NCBI GenBank assembly: GCA_937138495.1
Contig: CAKZPE010000022.1
Coordinates: 62,001-126,000 of the forward strand
DNA length: 64,000 bases
From: an uncultured Oceanospirillaceae bacterium
GTDB taxonomy: Bacteria; Pseudomonadota; Gammaproteobacteria; Pseudomonadales; Balneatricaceae
Direction: 5' to 3'
The notes below the pieces were generated by a model, which was not told the origin of the DNA, searched no databases, and saw nothing but the letters and a program-made list of their open reading frames with translations. Shown piece by piece: positions 34,885-43,614 of the stretch (position 1 is its first letter; each line of letters starts with the position of its first letter). Made by a program: the position numbers and the translations under genes.

Positions 34885-35754
34885 ATGGCTGTGGCTGATC
34901 TGCTGAAAGTTGCAGGGCTGACTGTATCTGGCGATGACCAGCGTTTATTGCTGGATGACGTCAGCTTCAGCATGCGCCCGGGCGAAGTGGTGGGTGTACT
35001 GGGGCCGAACGGTGCCGGTAAAACTACACTGCTGCGCTGCCTGTTTGGTGCATTGCGCCAGTTCAGCGGTTCAGTACAGATCAATGGCCAGGATATCAGC
35101 ACTCTCACTGACCGGCAGCGTGCCTTGCAGGTTGCCGCAGTGACGCAGGAAATGCCGGCAGATTTTCAGCTGAGCGTGCGCTCGGTGATTGCCACCGGCC
35201 GTACGCCGCATCAGCACTGGTTGACCGGGAAAGATCCGGCTGCCGAAAAGGTGATTGATGAGGCGATCAGACAGTTTCATCTCAGGCGTTACCTTGACCG
35301 GGATATCAGTGAACTTTCAGGCGGTGAACGTAAGCGCGTGATGATCTGCCGGGCGCTGGTGCAGCAACCTGAGTTGCTGGTGCTGGATGAGCCCTGTAAC
35401 CATCTGGACATTGAACATCAGCTCAGCCTGATGCAGTTACTGCGTAAACTGTCAGTGAGCAGCCTGGTGTCTCTGCATGATTTTCCGTTAGCGGCCCGTT
35501 ACTGCGACCGTGTTCTGGTGATGCAGCAGGGACGTCTGGTGGGCGAGGGCAACGCTGCTGATGTGCTGACCCCTGAGTTATTCGAAAACGTTTTTGCCGT
35601 GCGCGCCAATACCTACTCTAACCCTTGGGAGCAGTGGTCGTTTTATGCCACCTCGCTCCCCTTTTTTTCCTGTACAAAAAAGCAAAAGGATCTCGCACAT
35701 GCGCACCCTCATCTTCAGTTCAGCGATGCTGTTCGCCAGTCTGGCGCCGCTTAG
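34885..35754 (+). CDS. btuD: Cobalamin-type ABC ATPase (BtuD/FecE-like)
   Basis: 289 residues. Walker A GPNGAGKTTLLR, signature LSGGERKRV, Walker B LLVLDEPCNHLDI and switch His in SLHDFPLAA are intact. The substrate assignment comes from the cobalamin riboswitch upstream; the sequence alone would also fit heme or siderophore systems. The last ~35 residues (after RANTYSNPWEQW) read into the start of the binding-protein gene and are probably a non-conserved tail. Gene order is ATPase, binding protein, permease. Confidence 0.9.
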   Translation: MAVADLLKVAGLTVSGDDQRLLLDDVSFSMRPGEVVGVLGPNGAGKTTLLRCLFGALRQFSGSVQINGQDISTLTDRQRALQVAAVTQEMPADFQLSVRSVIATGRTPHQHWLTGKDPAAEKVIDEAIRQFHLRRYLDRDISELSGGERKRVMICRALVQQPELLVLDEPCNHLDIEHQLSLMQLLRKLSVSSLVSLHDFPLAARYCDRVLVMQQGRLVGEGNAADVLTPELFENVFAVRANTYSNPWEQWSFYATSLPFFSCTKKQKDLAHAHPHLQFSDAVRQSGAA

Positions 35755-36655
35755 CCAGGCATCAGAATTTCCCGTCAGTGTTGACAGCTGTGGCCGTACT
35801 GTCACCTTTGATGCAGCGCCTGAAAGAGCAGTGATTCATGACCAGAATATGAGCCAGATGGCATTTGCACTGGGTATTCAAAACAATGTAGCGGGCCTGA
35901 CCGGCATTACAGGCTGGTATAAAACCAGCCCTGAGTTTGATAAAGACCGCGGAGACATCCCTGAACTGGCGCCGAAGAATCCAACCACTGAGAATGTGAT
36001 CAGTGCCGATCCGGATCTGTTCTTTGCAGGCTGGAACTATGGTATGCGTACCGACGGTGAGCTGACGCCACAAAGCCTGGGTGATCTGGGTGTGCCGGTG
36101 CTGGAGCTGAGCGAGTCCTGTGTTCATCTAACGAAGTCCGGTCCGGATGCTTCTATGGATCTGCTGTATAAAGATGTAGAGCGTCTGGGGGCGGTATTCG
36201 GCGTAAAAGAAAAGGCCGATGCGCTGGTGGAGGGCTGGAAGTCCCGTCTGGCAGCAGTGGCTGATAAGACCGAAGGAAAACAGCCGGTGAAAGTTTTCCT
36301 GTATGACTCCGGTGAAGACAAGATCTTTACCTCTGGCCGGTTTGGTATGCCGACCGCACTGATCCGTGCAGCCGGCGGCGAAAATGTGATGGATAACATT
36401 GATACCAGCTGGGGCAAGGTAGGTATTGAGGCGGTGATGGATGCCGAACCTGATTTCTTCATCCTGGTAGATTATCAGCAGGGTGGCTGGAAAGGTTCCT
36501 GGGAATTTATCAAGAATCACCCGGTACTTTCAACGCTGGACGCGGTGAAGAACGACCGTTTCTTACCGCTGGAATACGGTGAAATTACCCCGGGACCGCT
36601 GAATATTCAGGCGGTGGAAAAACTGGCTGAGAAGATGTACCTGAGCGGACGGTAA
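35699..36655 (+). CDS. btuF: Cobalamin-type periplasmic binding protein (BtuF-like)
   Basis: 318 residues from ATG 35699, giving a good signal peptide (ends near LSQAS-EFPV). This start overlaps the ATPase gene by 56 bp, and a longer frame exists upstream, but no other start makes a signal peptide. The FepB/BtuF-type features are present: RAVIHDQNMSQMAFALG, NVISADPDLFFAGW and the C-terminal lobe with DAEPDFFILVDY. Riboswitch context argues for cobalamin; the domain alone does not separate it from Fe-siderophore proteins. Confidence 0.87.
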   Translation: MRTLIFSSAMLFASLAPLSQASEFPVSVDSCGRTVTFDAAPERAVIHDQNMSQMAFALGIQNNVAGLTGITGWYKTSPEFDKDRGDIPELAPKNPTTENVISADPDLFFAGWNYGMRTDGELTPQSLGDLGVPVLELSESCVHLTKSGPDASMDLLYKDVERLGAVFGVKEKADALVEGWKSRLAAVADKTEGKQPVKVFLYDSGEDKIFTSGRFGMPTALIRAAGGENVMDNIDTSWGKVGIEAVMDAEPDFFILVDYQQGGWKGSWEFIKNHPVLSTLDAVKNDRFLPLEYGEITPGPLNIQAVEKLAEKMYLSGR

Positions 36656-36658
36656 ACC

Positions 36659-37687
36659 TTGAGTAACCCTTTCAGACCGGGACTGATCGGTGGCGTTCTG
36701 CTGCTGATCATCCTGGCTTTTTCGTTGGCGGGCATCATGATCGGTGTCAGTCAGATCCGTCCGGATCAGGCGCTTAATATTCTCTTGCACGGGCTTAGCC
36801 CTGAATGGCTGGGCAGTTTCACTGAACCGGACTGGCGTAAATCTCAGGCAGTTATCATCAATGAATTACGGGCGCCCCGGGTGATTCTGGCGATGCTGGC
36901 CGGTGCCGGATTAGCCGTGGCAGGTGCAGCCTTGCAGGCGGCGACCCGTAATCCTCTGACGGATCCTTTTCTGCTGGGTGTATCCTCCGGTGCTTCACTG
37001 GGAGCGGTGCTGGTAATTTCCCATGTCGGGTTAGTGATTGGTGCGTATACCATGCCGGTATTCAGCTTTGCCGGTGGTCTGTTGTCATTTCTGTTATTGC
37101 TGGTGCTGATGAAGCGGCCGGAAAACCAGCGGCCGGACCGTCTGGTACTGGCGGGTGTGGCCATTTCGTTTTTACTGATGGCTGGCACCAACGGGCTTAT
37201 TTTCCTTGGTGATCAGCGGGCGGCACAGTCGGTGGTGTTCTGGATGCTGGGCGGCTTAGGCCGGGCACGCTGGGATTTATTACCGATTCCGGCAGGGGTC
37301 ATTACCCTGGGGGTGGTGTTGCTGATCTGGCAGGCGCGAAATCTGAACGCTCTGATGATGGGACAGGAAAGTGCTGCAGCATTAGGGGTGTCGGTCAACC
37401 GGGTACGGGTCACAGTACTGTTAATTGCCACACTGGTGACCAGCCTGATTGTTTCACTGACCGGCACGATCGGTTTTGTCGGCCTGGTTGTACCGCATAT
37501 TATGCGGACGTTTGTCGGGGGTGATAACCGTATTCTGTTGCCGCTTTGTGCGCTGGCAGGGGCGGGTTTTATGCTGGGCGTGGATATCATTGCCCGGGTT
37601 TTACTGGCACCACAGGAATTGCCTGTCGGGATCATTACCGGGGCTGTGGGTGGCAGTTATTTTTGCTATTTGCTGGCGCGGCGTTAA
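36659..37687 (+). CDS. btuC: Cobalamin-type ABC permease (BtuC/FecCD-like)
   Basis: 342 residues starting at TTG 36659 (SNPFRPGLIG), three bases after the previous stop. About ten membrane helices with the FecCD signatures RAPRVILAMLAGAGLAVAG, NPLTDPFLLGVSSGAS and the coupling helix GQESAAALGVSVNRVR, then GTIGFVGLVVPHIMR. Last gene of the operon; it overlaps the 3' end of the convergent gene by 4 bp. Confidence 0.92.
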   Translation: MSNPFRPGLIGGVLLLIILAFSLAGIMIGVSQIRPDQALNILLHGLSPEWLGSFTEPDWRKSQAVIINELRAPRVILAMLAGAGLAVAGAALQAATRNPLTDPFLLGVSSGASLGAVLVISHVGLVIGAYTMPVFSFAGGLLSFLLLLVLMKRPENQRPDRLVLAGVAISFLLMAGTNGLIFLGDQRAAQSVVFWMLGGLGRARWDLLPIPAGVITLGVVLLIWQARNLNALMMGQESAAALGVSVNRVRVTVLLIATLVTSLIVSLTGTIGFVGLVVPHIMRTFVGGDNRILLPLCALAGAGFMLGVDIIARVLLAPQELPVGIITGAVGGSYFCYLLARR

Positions 37688-38547
37688 ATCTTATTTTCCA
37701 GCTTTTTCTGTAAGCGGTAATCGAGCATGACCGGGCTGTCGAAGCGGTAAATGCTGATCAGATCATCCAGCAGGTTTATTTCAGATAATTTCACATAGGC
37801 TGCTTGCAATGCCCGGACGACTTTTGGGGAGGTTTCCGGGCTGACGGCCAGCCACAGTTGCTTCGAAAGATCATCGACCCGCATGACGGGTACAAATTCA
37901 TCCGCGTTGAAACCGAACTCATCTATCCGGTAGGGGAAACTGTTAACCTGCGGGGCGAAGTCAATGTGTTTTGCCCGCAGCATTTTGATGGTTTGCCGGG
38001 TGTGATTAACCCTGATCGGTGTAAAGCCCTGTTCGGTAAAATAGGTATCGATACTGCCGCCACCCTGTACGCCGACCTGATAGCTTTTTAGCATTTCCAG
38101 AGAGCTTGGCATCCGGTCGGGGCCATCGATGTGTTTATAAACAATGACTTCATAAGGGGAAACCGGCCCGATCCAGTGGTATTTGCTTTCGCGTTGCGTA
38201 TTCCGCGAGATAGAAAAGAACAGTTTATTAGGGCCGTCCTGTGACATTTTTATCGCCCGCCGCCACGGCACAAAAAGCGTATTCCTGATGACCATTGGCT
38301 GTTGCCTGGCAGCTTCATCGACCAGCGCTCTGATAAAATCGATAACGTAGCCTTTGTGCTGGTGGTTGTGTTCGATTTGCAGAGGCGGGAATTCTTCAGT
38401 GATTAAGTCGAGCTGTGCCGGTTCAGCGGCGTGAACATTCAGGGCTGTACTGAGCGTGAGCAGAGCTGCTGCCAGGCCGGGATATGATCTGAAAAAAATG
38501 CAGTGCTTACCGTATGGTAAAAAATATTTGAAGGTTCTTCTGAACAT
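37684..38547 (-). CDS. Orphan periplasmic solute-binding protein, family 3
   Basis: 287 residues. The signal sequence is longer than usual (about 40 residues, ending near NVHAAEPAQ). The mature part has LDLITEEFPPLQIE, the KGYVIDFIRAL stretch and FTPIRVNHTRQTIKML. No permease or ATPase is adjacent. It converges with the btuC gene, the two ends overlapping by 4 bp. Ligand unknown. Confidence 0.75.
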   Translation of the reverse strand: MFRRTFKYFLPYGKHCIFFRSYPGLAAALLTLSTALNVHAAEPAQLDLITEEFPPLQIEHNHQHKGYVIDFIRALVDEAARQQPMVIRNTLFVPWRRAIKMSQDGPNKLFFSISRNTQRESKYHWIGPVSPYEVIVYKHIDGPDRMPSSLEMLKSYQVGVQGGGSIDTYFTEQGFTPIRVNHTRQTIKMLRAKHIDFAPQVNSFPYRIDEFGFNADEFVPVMRVDDLSKQLWLAVSPETSPKVVRALQAAYVKLSEINLLDDLISIYRFDSPVMLDYRLQKKLENKI

Positions 38548-38752
38548 TCAATACGCCTTATGCCATTAACTATGCAGATCCTTTATCCATGTTGGGTGTA
38601 AGAATTCCCTTTCTTATTAGACAGATACTACGGAAATCCATAGGCAATTACACCTAAAAATATCAATTGGATAACAGCAGGGGGGATTTCAGGATGCAGA
38701 GCACATCCTGAAAAACGTAAGCGTCTGTCATTGGTATAAACAGGCAGTGAAT

Positions 38753-39838
38753 TTACCCGGTTGTCAGCGGATAGTCTGTGTAGCCGGTGGCGTCTCCACC
38801 AAACAATGTACTTCTGTCCTGCAGGGGAGCCAGTGGAATATTGTTGGCAAAGCGGCGGGGTAAATCCGGATTGGAAATGAATTTGCGTCCGTAGGCAATG
38901 TAATCCGCCAGCCCGCTTTTAATCAGTTGTTCGCCGCTTTCCTGACTAAAGTTACCTGCCACGATAATTGCACCGTCGAAAATGTCCCGCAGGGTATGGC
39001 GAAAGCTGTCGGTTACCACCGGTGCATCATCCCAGTCTGCTTCAGCAAGATGGATGTACGCAATGCCGAGGGTGTTGAAGTACCGTGCGGCGGTCAGGAT
39101 TGCTTCAATGGCTTCACTGTCGTTCATCCCCCGCTGGGTGATGAATGGGGCCAGCCGGATGCCGACTTTTTCAGCCCCTATGGTTTCACAGACAGCGGCT
39201 GTCACTTCACAGGCGAGGCGGATACGGTTGTCCAGCGAACCGCCATACTGATCCGTGCGGATGTTTGAGCTGCGGCGCATGAACTGGTCGATCAGATAGC
39301 CATTTGCGGCGTGAATCTCAACGCCGTCGAAACCGGCCGCAATGGCATTGCTGGCCGCCTGCCGGTAATCCGCAATGATCATTTTTATTTCCGGCAGGGT
39401 AAGGGCTCTGGGGGTCGGACAATCCAGCATCTGGCCGTCGATCCATACCTGCGCATCGGGGGCGATTGCTGAGGGTGCAACCGGTAATTCGCCGTTATGG
39501 AATGATGGGTGAGACATACGGCCCACGTGCCATAGCTGGGCAAAAATTTTGCCGCCGGCCTGATGTACCGCACGGGTGATCTGTTGCCAGCCCTTGATGT
39601 GTGCCTCTGAATAAATGCCGGGTGTAAATGAGTAGCCTTTGCCCTGCGGAGAAATCTGGGTGGCTTCGCTGATAATCAGGCCGGCGCTGGCGCGCTGGGC
39701 GTAATATTCGGCCATCAGTGCGTTTGGAATGTCACCTGGCTGAGTGGTTCTTGCCCGTGTCATAGGGGCCATGACGATTCGGTTTGCTGTCTGAGCAGGG
39801 CCAATCCGGCCCTGGCTGTGGAGATTAAGGTCTGACAT
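38753..39838 (-). CDS. Old Yellow Enzyme family ene-reductase (NemA-like)
   Basis: 361 residues, full length. It contains the FMN-barrel features NRIVMAPMTRART, AQLWHVGRMSHPSFH (with the substrate-binding His-x-x-His region), GFDGVEIHAANGYLIDQF and the phosphate-binding end AYGRKFISNPDLPRR. Reduces activated alkenes, quinones or nitro compounds with NAD(P)H. It is transcribed leftward with the small VOC protein gene 33 bp upstream of it, and a LysR gene diverges from both. Confidence 0.93.
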   Translation of the reverse strand: MSDLNLHSQGRIGPAQTANRIVMAPMTRARTTQPGDIPNALMAEYYAQRASAGLIISEATQISPQGKGYSFTPGIYSEAHIKGWQQITRAVHQAGGKIFAQLWHVGRMSHPSFHNGELPVAPSAIAPDAQVWIDGQMLDCPTPRALTLPEIKMIIADYRQAASNAIAAGFDGVEIHAANGYLIDQFMRRSSNIRTDQYGGSLDNRIRLACEVTAAVCETIGAEKVGIRLAPFITQRGMNDSEAIEAILTAARYFNTLGIAYIHLAEADWDDAPVVTDSFRHTLRDIFDGAIIVAGNFSQESGEQLIKSGLADYIAYGRKFISNPDLPRRFANNIPLAPLQDRSTLFGGDATGYTDYPLTTG

Positions 39839-39871
39839 GTTTATTCCTCGGTAAGGTGCTGTGTGAGCGGT

Positions 39872-40288
39872 TTAGCTAAGCGGACTGCGGTCCTGATTAA
39901 AAAGAATTTCGATCTTGATCTGTTCCGGGCCGATGACGAATACCTGATGCTCATTGCTCAGGGGAATCGTCCGTTCGAAGTACGTGGCCTGCTGTTCATC
40001 CAGCCGTTTTATAAGGCTTGCATAGCAATCCCCCTGAAATGCCAGATGATCGATGATGCCCGGCCGGCGGGCTGCTGTATCTGTGTCTTCGGTTTGCAGG
40101 TAGGTCTGTTGGGATTCTGACGGGGCAGCACTGACCAGGTGCAGTTGCGGTTTTCCGTCGCAATACAGCCAGCTGCCGGTAAATGGAAAGGGCGGGCGCG
40201 GGCCTTTTGAAAACCCGAGTACGTGGATAAAAAAGTCTTCCGTAACGGATAATTGCTGACAGATCAGTAAGGCATGGTTGAGTTTCAT
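39872..40288 (-). CDS. VOC-superfamily (glyoxalase/dioxygenase-like) protein
   Basis: 138 residues from ATG 40288 (MKLNHALLICQQL), which matches a VOC start; a longer frame upstream is rejected. The betaalphabetabetabeta pattern is visible: HALLI, LGFSKGPRPPFPFTGSWLYC, DHLAFQGD, FERTIPLSNEHQVFVIGPEQIKIE. The metal ligands appear to be His5, His in DHLAF and Glu near the end. Substrate unknown; the OYE neighbour suggests a detoxification unit. Confidence 0.85.
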   Translation of the reverse strand: MKLNHALLICQQLSVTEDFFIHVLGFSKGPRPPFPFTGSWLYCDGKPQLHLVSAAPSESQQTYLQTEDTDTAARRPGIIDHLAFQGDCYASLIKRLDEQQATYFERTIPLSNEHQVFVIGPEQIKIEILFNQDRSPLS

Positions 40289-40375
40289 GGGTGGAGCCTG
40301 CAGGTAATTGAATACATAACTGCAGCATAATATGCGCATTTATTTTTAATAATATGCGTAAATGTGAAAAGATAG

Positions 40376-40390
40376 TTCATAATTTATGAA
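40376..40390. promoter_or_regulatory. Palindrome TTCATAA-T-TTATGAA between VOC and LysR genes
   Basis: Perfect 15-bp palindrome in the divergent promoter region, 20 bp before the LysR start. It fits the T-N11-A rule for LysR-type sites and is the natural autoregulation and activation site for the divergent OYE/VOC genes. Confidence 0.55.
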
Positions 40391-40410
40391 TAGAAGGGCA
40401 GTTAGATTCT

Positions 40411-41322
40411 ATGGCTAAACTGGATGATATAGAGCTGTTTGTGGCGGTCGTGAAAGCCGGTGGATTAGCGGCGGCGGGGCGTCAGGTGGGTTTATCACCG
40501 GCGGCGATGACCGCCCGGATGAATACGCTGGAAGCCCGCTATGAAACCCGTTTGCTTCTGCGCAGTACCCGGCGTATCGCGCTGACGGACGCCGGTGAGC
40601 GGTTTTATGCATCTTGTCTGCGAATTGTTGAGGAGCTGCACGGTGCCGAGGCTGTGCTGAAAGATGACGCCGCTGACCTGAGTGGCAGGTTGGCAATCAC
40701 CGCGCCTTCCGATTTCGGGCGTCAGTTCATTGCGGTTGCACTGGCGGAGTTTGTGGGTCTGAATCCGAAGGTGAATGCGTCCCTGCATCTGGATGATGGT
40801 GTTACAGATCTGACCCAGTCTGGCTTTGATCTGGGAATCCGGATCGGTAACTTACCGGACAGCAGTCTGGTTGCCCGGCCGCTGGTGAATAATCGCCGGT
40901 TGTTATGCGCATCACCGGATTACCTTAAACGTCAGGGAGAGCCACAGCACCCTTCGGATTTATCTGACCATGATTGCATTGTAATGACCCGCGCGGGTGA
41001 ACCCCGGGACAGCTGGTATTTTATGATTGATGGCAAGGAAACCCGGATACGCATAACGCCCGGGCTAAGCGGGAACGACGGTGCGCTGGTACGCCAGTGG
41101 GCATTACAGGGAATGGGGATTGTGCTGAAGTCCTACTGGGATGTTTGCCAGGATATAAACAGTGGCCGGCTGATACCGGTGCTTGAGGCCTATACTGCCG
41201 GGCTGAGCCAGCAGGATGACGATTCGGTGGGGTTGCAGATTGTCTACCCCCAGCGCCGTTATCTGCCCCGGCAGGTGCAGGCGTTCGGAGATTTTTTAAA
41301 AGCGTTTATGGAGCGACAGTGA
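40411..41322 (+). CDS. LysR-family transcriptional regulator
   Basis: 303 residues. N-terminal helix-turn-helix (DDIELFVAVVKAGGLAAAGR, then LSPAAMTARMNTLE) and a periplasmic-binding-like effector domain starting at RLAITAPSDFGR. It belongs to the DmlR/AaeR-like branch. It is divergent from the OYE/VOC pair, with a LysR-type palindrome between them, so it likely controls those genes and itself. Confidence 0.93.
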   Translation: MAKLDDIELFVAVVKAGGLAAAGRQVGLSPAAMTARMNTLEARYETRLLLRSTRRIALTDAGERFYASCLRIVEELHGAEAVLKDDAADLSGRLAITAPSDFGRQFIAVALAEFVGLNPKVNASLHLDDGVTDLTQSGFDLGIRIGNLPDSSLVARPLVNNRRLLCASPDYLKRQGEPQHPSDLSDHDCIVMTRAGEPRDSWYFMIDGKETRIRITPGLSGNDGALVRQWALQGMGIVLKSYWDVCQDINSGRLIPVLEAYTAGLSQQDDDSVGLQIVYPQRRYLPRQVQAFGDFLKAFMERQ

Positions 41323-41357
41323 AGCTGCCATACTGACGGGTAAACAGAGGGGGAAAC

Positions 41358-41957
41358 ATGGACATTGATAATCTCTATCTGACAGATATGGAGGCTGCCC
41401 TGATAGCAGCCTGGCAATTAGAATTTGATGGCACCGACGTCGTAAAGGTTGTGCAGGGGGACTTCTTCTCGACGGCAGCGGATGCACTGGTGAGCCCGGC
41501 GAACAGTTTTGGCATTATGGATGGTGGATTGGATCTGGCAATCCGTTATGAGCTGGGGCATGGAATTGAAGCCCGTGTGCAAGATCATATTGTTCAGCAC
41601 TGTTATGGTGAATTGCCGGTCGGAAATGCTGTCATTGTGGAAACCGGTCACTGTGACTGGCCGTATCTGGTTGTCGCGCCTACTATGCGCGTACCTATGG
41701 ATATCCGCCATACACTTAATGCGTACCTTGCTTTCAGGGCTGTGCTGATTGCTGTGCTCAGACACAACATGTCGCACCCTCAAAATGCTATCCGGTCATT
41801 GGTATGCCCGGGGCTTGGAACCGGTGTTGGGCGTATGTCGGCAGCACAATGTGCGTTACAAATGAAGATTGCCTATGAACAGATGAACCGGCCAGCAGGT
41901 ATTCCGGGTGTTGCTGAGTTGAATGATGTTTACCGTCGCTTATCCTCTCTGTCATGA
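41358..41957 (+). CDS. Macro-domain protein (ADP-ribose-binding fold)
   Basis: 199 residues. The macro-fold motifs are VVQGDFFSTAADALVSPANS near residue 30, MDGGLDLAIRYELG, the VGNAVIVETGHC strand, and the loop VCPGLGTGVGRMSA. It may bind ADP-ribose or hydrolyse its esters. It is longer than the minimal domain, with extra N-terminal residues. The gene follows LysR by 35 bp on the same strand, possibly co-transcribed, but there is no clear functional link. No ADP-ribosyltransferase or toxin is adjacent. Confidence 0.82.
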   Translation: MDIDNLYLTDMEAALIAAWQLEFDGTDVVKVVQGDFFSTAADALVSPANSFGIMDGGLDLAIRYELGHGIEARVQDHIVQHCYGELPVGNAVIVETGHCDWPYLVVAPTMRVPMDIRHTLNAYLAFRAVLIAVLRHNMSHPQNAIRSLVCPGLGTGVGRMSAAQCALQMKIAYEQMNRPAGIPGVAELNDVYRRLSSLS

Positions 41958-42011
41958 AAGGATTTGTGCATAACGGTTTTTTGCAGACGGGCTGGTGCAC
42001 ATATGCATTAA

Positions 42012-42033
42012 AAAGGCAGCCAAAGCTGCCTTT
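42012..42033 (-). terminator. Terminator of the APC-transporter gene
   Basis: AAAGGCAGC / GCTGCCTTT with a CAAA loop; the A-run on the left becomes the U-tract of the leftward transcript. It could work for the macro-domain gene as well. Confidence 0.85.
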
Positions 42034-42057
42034 CGTGTGTGTTACATCAGGAAGCTG

Positions 42058-43485
42058 TTATTCAGCGTCCAGTGCTTTTTCGATTGGCTCCGGTTCGAAG
42101 AGGTTCTTCTTCATCACCACTTTCACCCAGAACACACCGATGACTGACACAATGCCCAGTACTGCACCGGCTGCACCGAAGATCTGATCGCTCAGTTCCG
42201 GGGCCGGAGACGCGTAGATCACCGCATAGATCATACCGGCGATACCGATGATCTGTGGTAACGGATAGAAAGGAGTCTTGTACGGACGTTTCATATCCGG
42301 GTAACGCTTGCGCAGGGCAATGACGTTAATGTGAGTGATGATATACGCCAGCAACCAGGCAATCGCAGCAGAGATCAGCAGCAGGCCAATGGCATCCGGG
42401 TTGTCACCCATTATCAGCATTGGCAGACCGGTCACCGCAGCCACAAATACGACAGCAACCCATGGGGTTTTAGTGGTTTTGGTCAGTTTCTTGAACTGTG
42501 GGAATGCCTGACCGTTTTGCGCCATACCGTAAAGCATACGGGGAATCGCTGCCAGTGAAGTGTTTACCGTTGAGCAGGTTGCAGTCACAGCAGCAACCGC
42601 CAGGAAGGTTAAGCCTACATCGCCGAATACTGCTTTGAAGTAATCGTAATGGGGTAACGGGGACGCCGCCAGATCGTCTGCCGGAATATACAGCAGGGCA
42701 CCCAGGCAGTAGATAGCGATGGTACCGAAAATAACCGTCACACCGATGATCATAGCGCGTGGGATATTACGCTCTGGGTTTTTTGACTCTTCCACCAGCG
42801 GGCACACAAACTCTGCACCTACGTAGCCCCAGATTGCCAGTGCAACCAGGGTAATGACTTCTGCACCCAGCGGGTTCCAGGTCGATGTCAGGTCAAGACC
42901 GGCAGGCTGCGGATTAGCTGCACCTGATACGGCTGTCAGGCCAAGCACCAGCAACACAACGACCATGACAAACGCCAGTGCTGACTGCAGCTTGGCGAAT
43001 ACATCAATGCCCATCAGGTTCAGTGCGGTGAAGATGCCCAGTAAGCCAAAGCCTACGGTGTACTGCGGGAATGCACCCGGATAAATCTTATCGATAATGA
43101 AGTCGACTAATAACAGCTCTGCTGAGAGGGCGAACATTGCCACGACCACATAACCGGAGAAGACCGCCAGAATCGCGGGGAAATGGCCTATCGCCACTTC
43201 AGTGTAACTACTGAGACTGCCCGCCCGGGGAATCATCAGTGATAATTCAGAGAATGAATAGACATAGGTCAGGGCCAGAATATAACCGATAGCCAGCGGG
43301 ATGATGAACCCCAGACCAGCGATGCCGGCGCCCTGCAGCATCAGAACCATAACACCCTGAGATACCACCAGACCAACGGCAACGGCTAACAGTGAGCCTA
43401 AACCGAGTACTCTGCTGAATCCCTTGCTGTTGCTTCCGGAGGAGGCATCAGCGACGCCAGAGGCGTAGGTAGAATTGTCAGACAT
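42058..43485 (-). CDS. APC-superfamily amino acid/polyamine transporter
   Basis: 475 residues with about twelve membrane helices. It starts with the APC motif GLGSLLAVAVGLVVSQGVMV, has SELSLMIPRAGSLSSYTEVA and the TM6-7 region FVCPLVEESKNPERNIPRAM, followed by TCSTVNTSLAAIPRMLYG. Such proteins import amino acids, polyamines or related amines. The gene is the last of a leftward row that includes the M20 deacylase; a perfect palindrome precedes it, so it probably has its own promoter. Confidence 0.92.
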   Translation of the reverse strand: MSDNSTYASGVADASSGSNSKGFSRVLGLGSLLAVAVGLVVSQGVMVLMLQGAGIAGLGFIIPLAIGYILALTYVYSFSELSLMIPRAGSLSSYTEVAIGHFPAILAVFSGYVVVAMFALSAELLLVDFIIDKIYPGAFPQYTVGFGLLGIFTALNLMGIDVFAKLQSALAFVMVVVLLVLGLTAVSGAANPQPAGLDLTSTWNPLGAEVITLVALAIWGYVGAEFVCPLVEESKNPERNIPRAMIIGVTVIFGTIAIYCLGALLYIPADDLAASPLPHYDYFKAVFGDVGLTFLAVAAVTATCSTVNTSLAAIPRMLYGMAQNGQAFPQFKKLTKTTKTPWVAVVFVAAVTGLPMLIMGDNPDAIGLLLISAAIAWLLAYIITHINVIALRKRYPDMKRPYKTPFYPLPQIIGIAGMIYAVIYASPAPELSDQIFGAAGAVLGIVSVIGVFWVKVVMKKNLFEPEPIEKALDAE

Positions 43486-43522
43486 TTTTTACTCCTGGTT
43501 TATTATATTTTTGATATCAGGT

Positions 43523-43546
43523 TGGTCTTATTCAAGTATAAGACCA
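43523..43546. promoter_or_regulatory. Palindrome TGGTCTTAT-N6-ATAAGACCA
   Basis: Perfect 9-bp arms (43523-43531 and 43538-43546) 38 bp before the APC-transporter start. The GGTC...GACC ends resemble GntR/FadR-type operators. It is well placed to repress the transporter; no GntR gene is in the window. Confidence 0.6.
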
Positions 43547-43614
43547 GACGTTCAAACGGGTAAGGCCTCCTTCGCGGTTTGCAATGTGCGCGGTGCTAAC
43601 ACCTGGCTGGCTGT

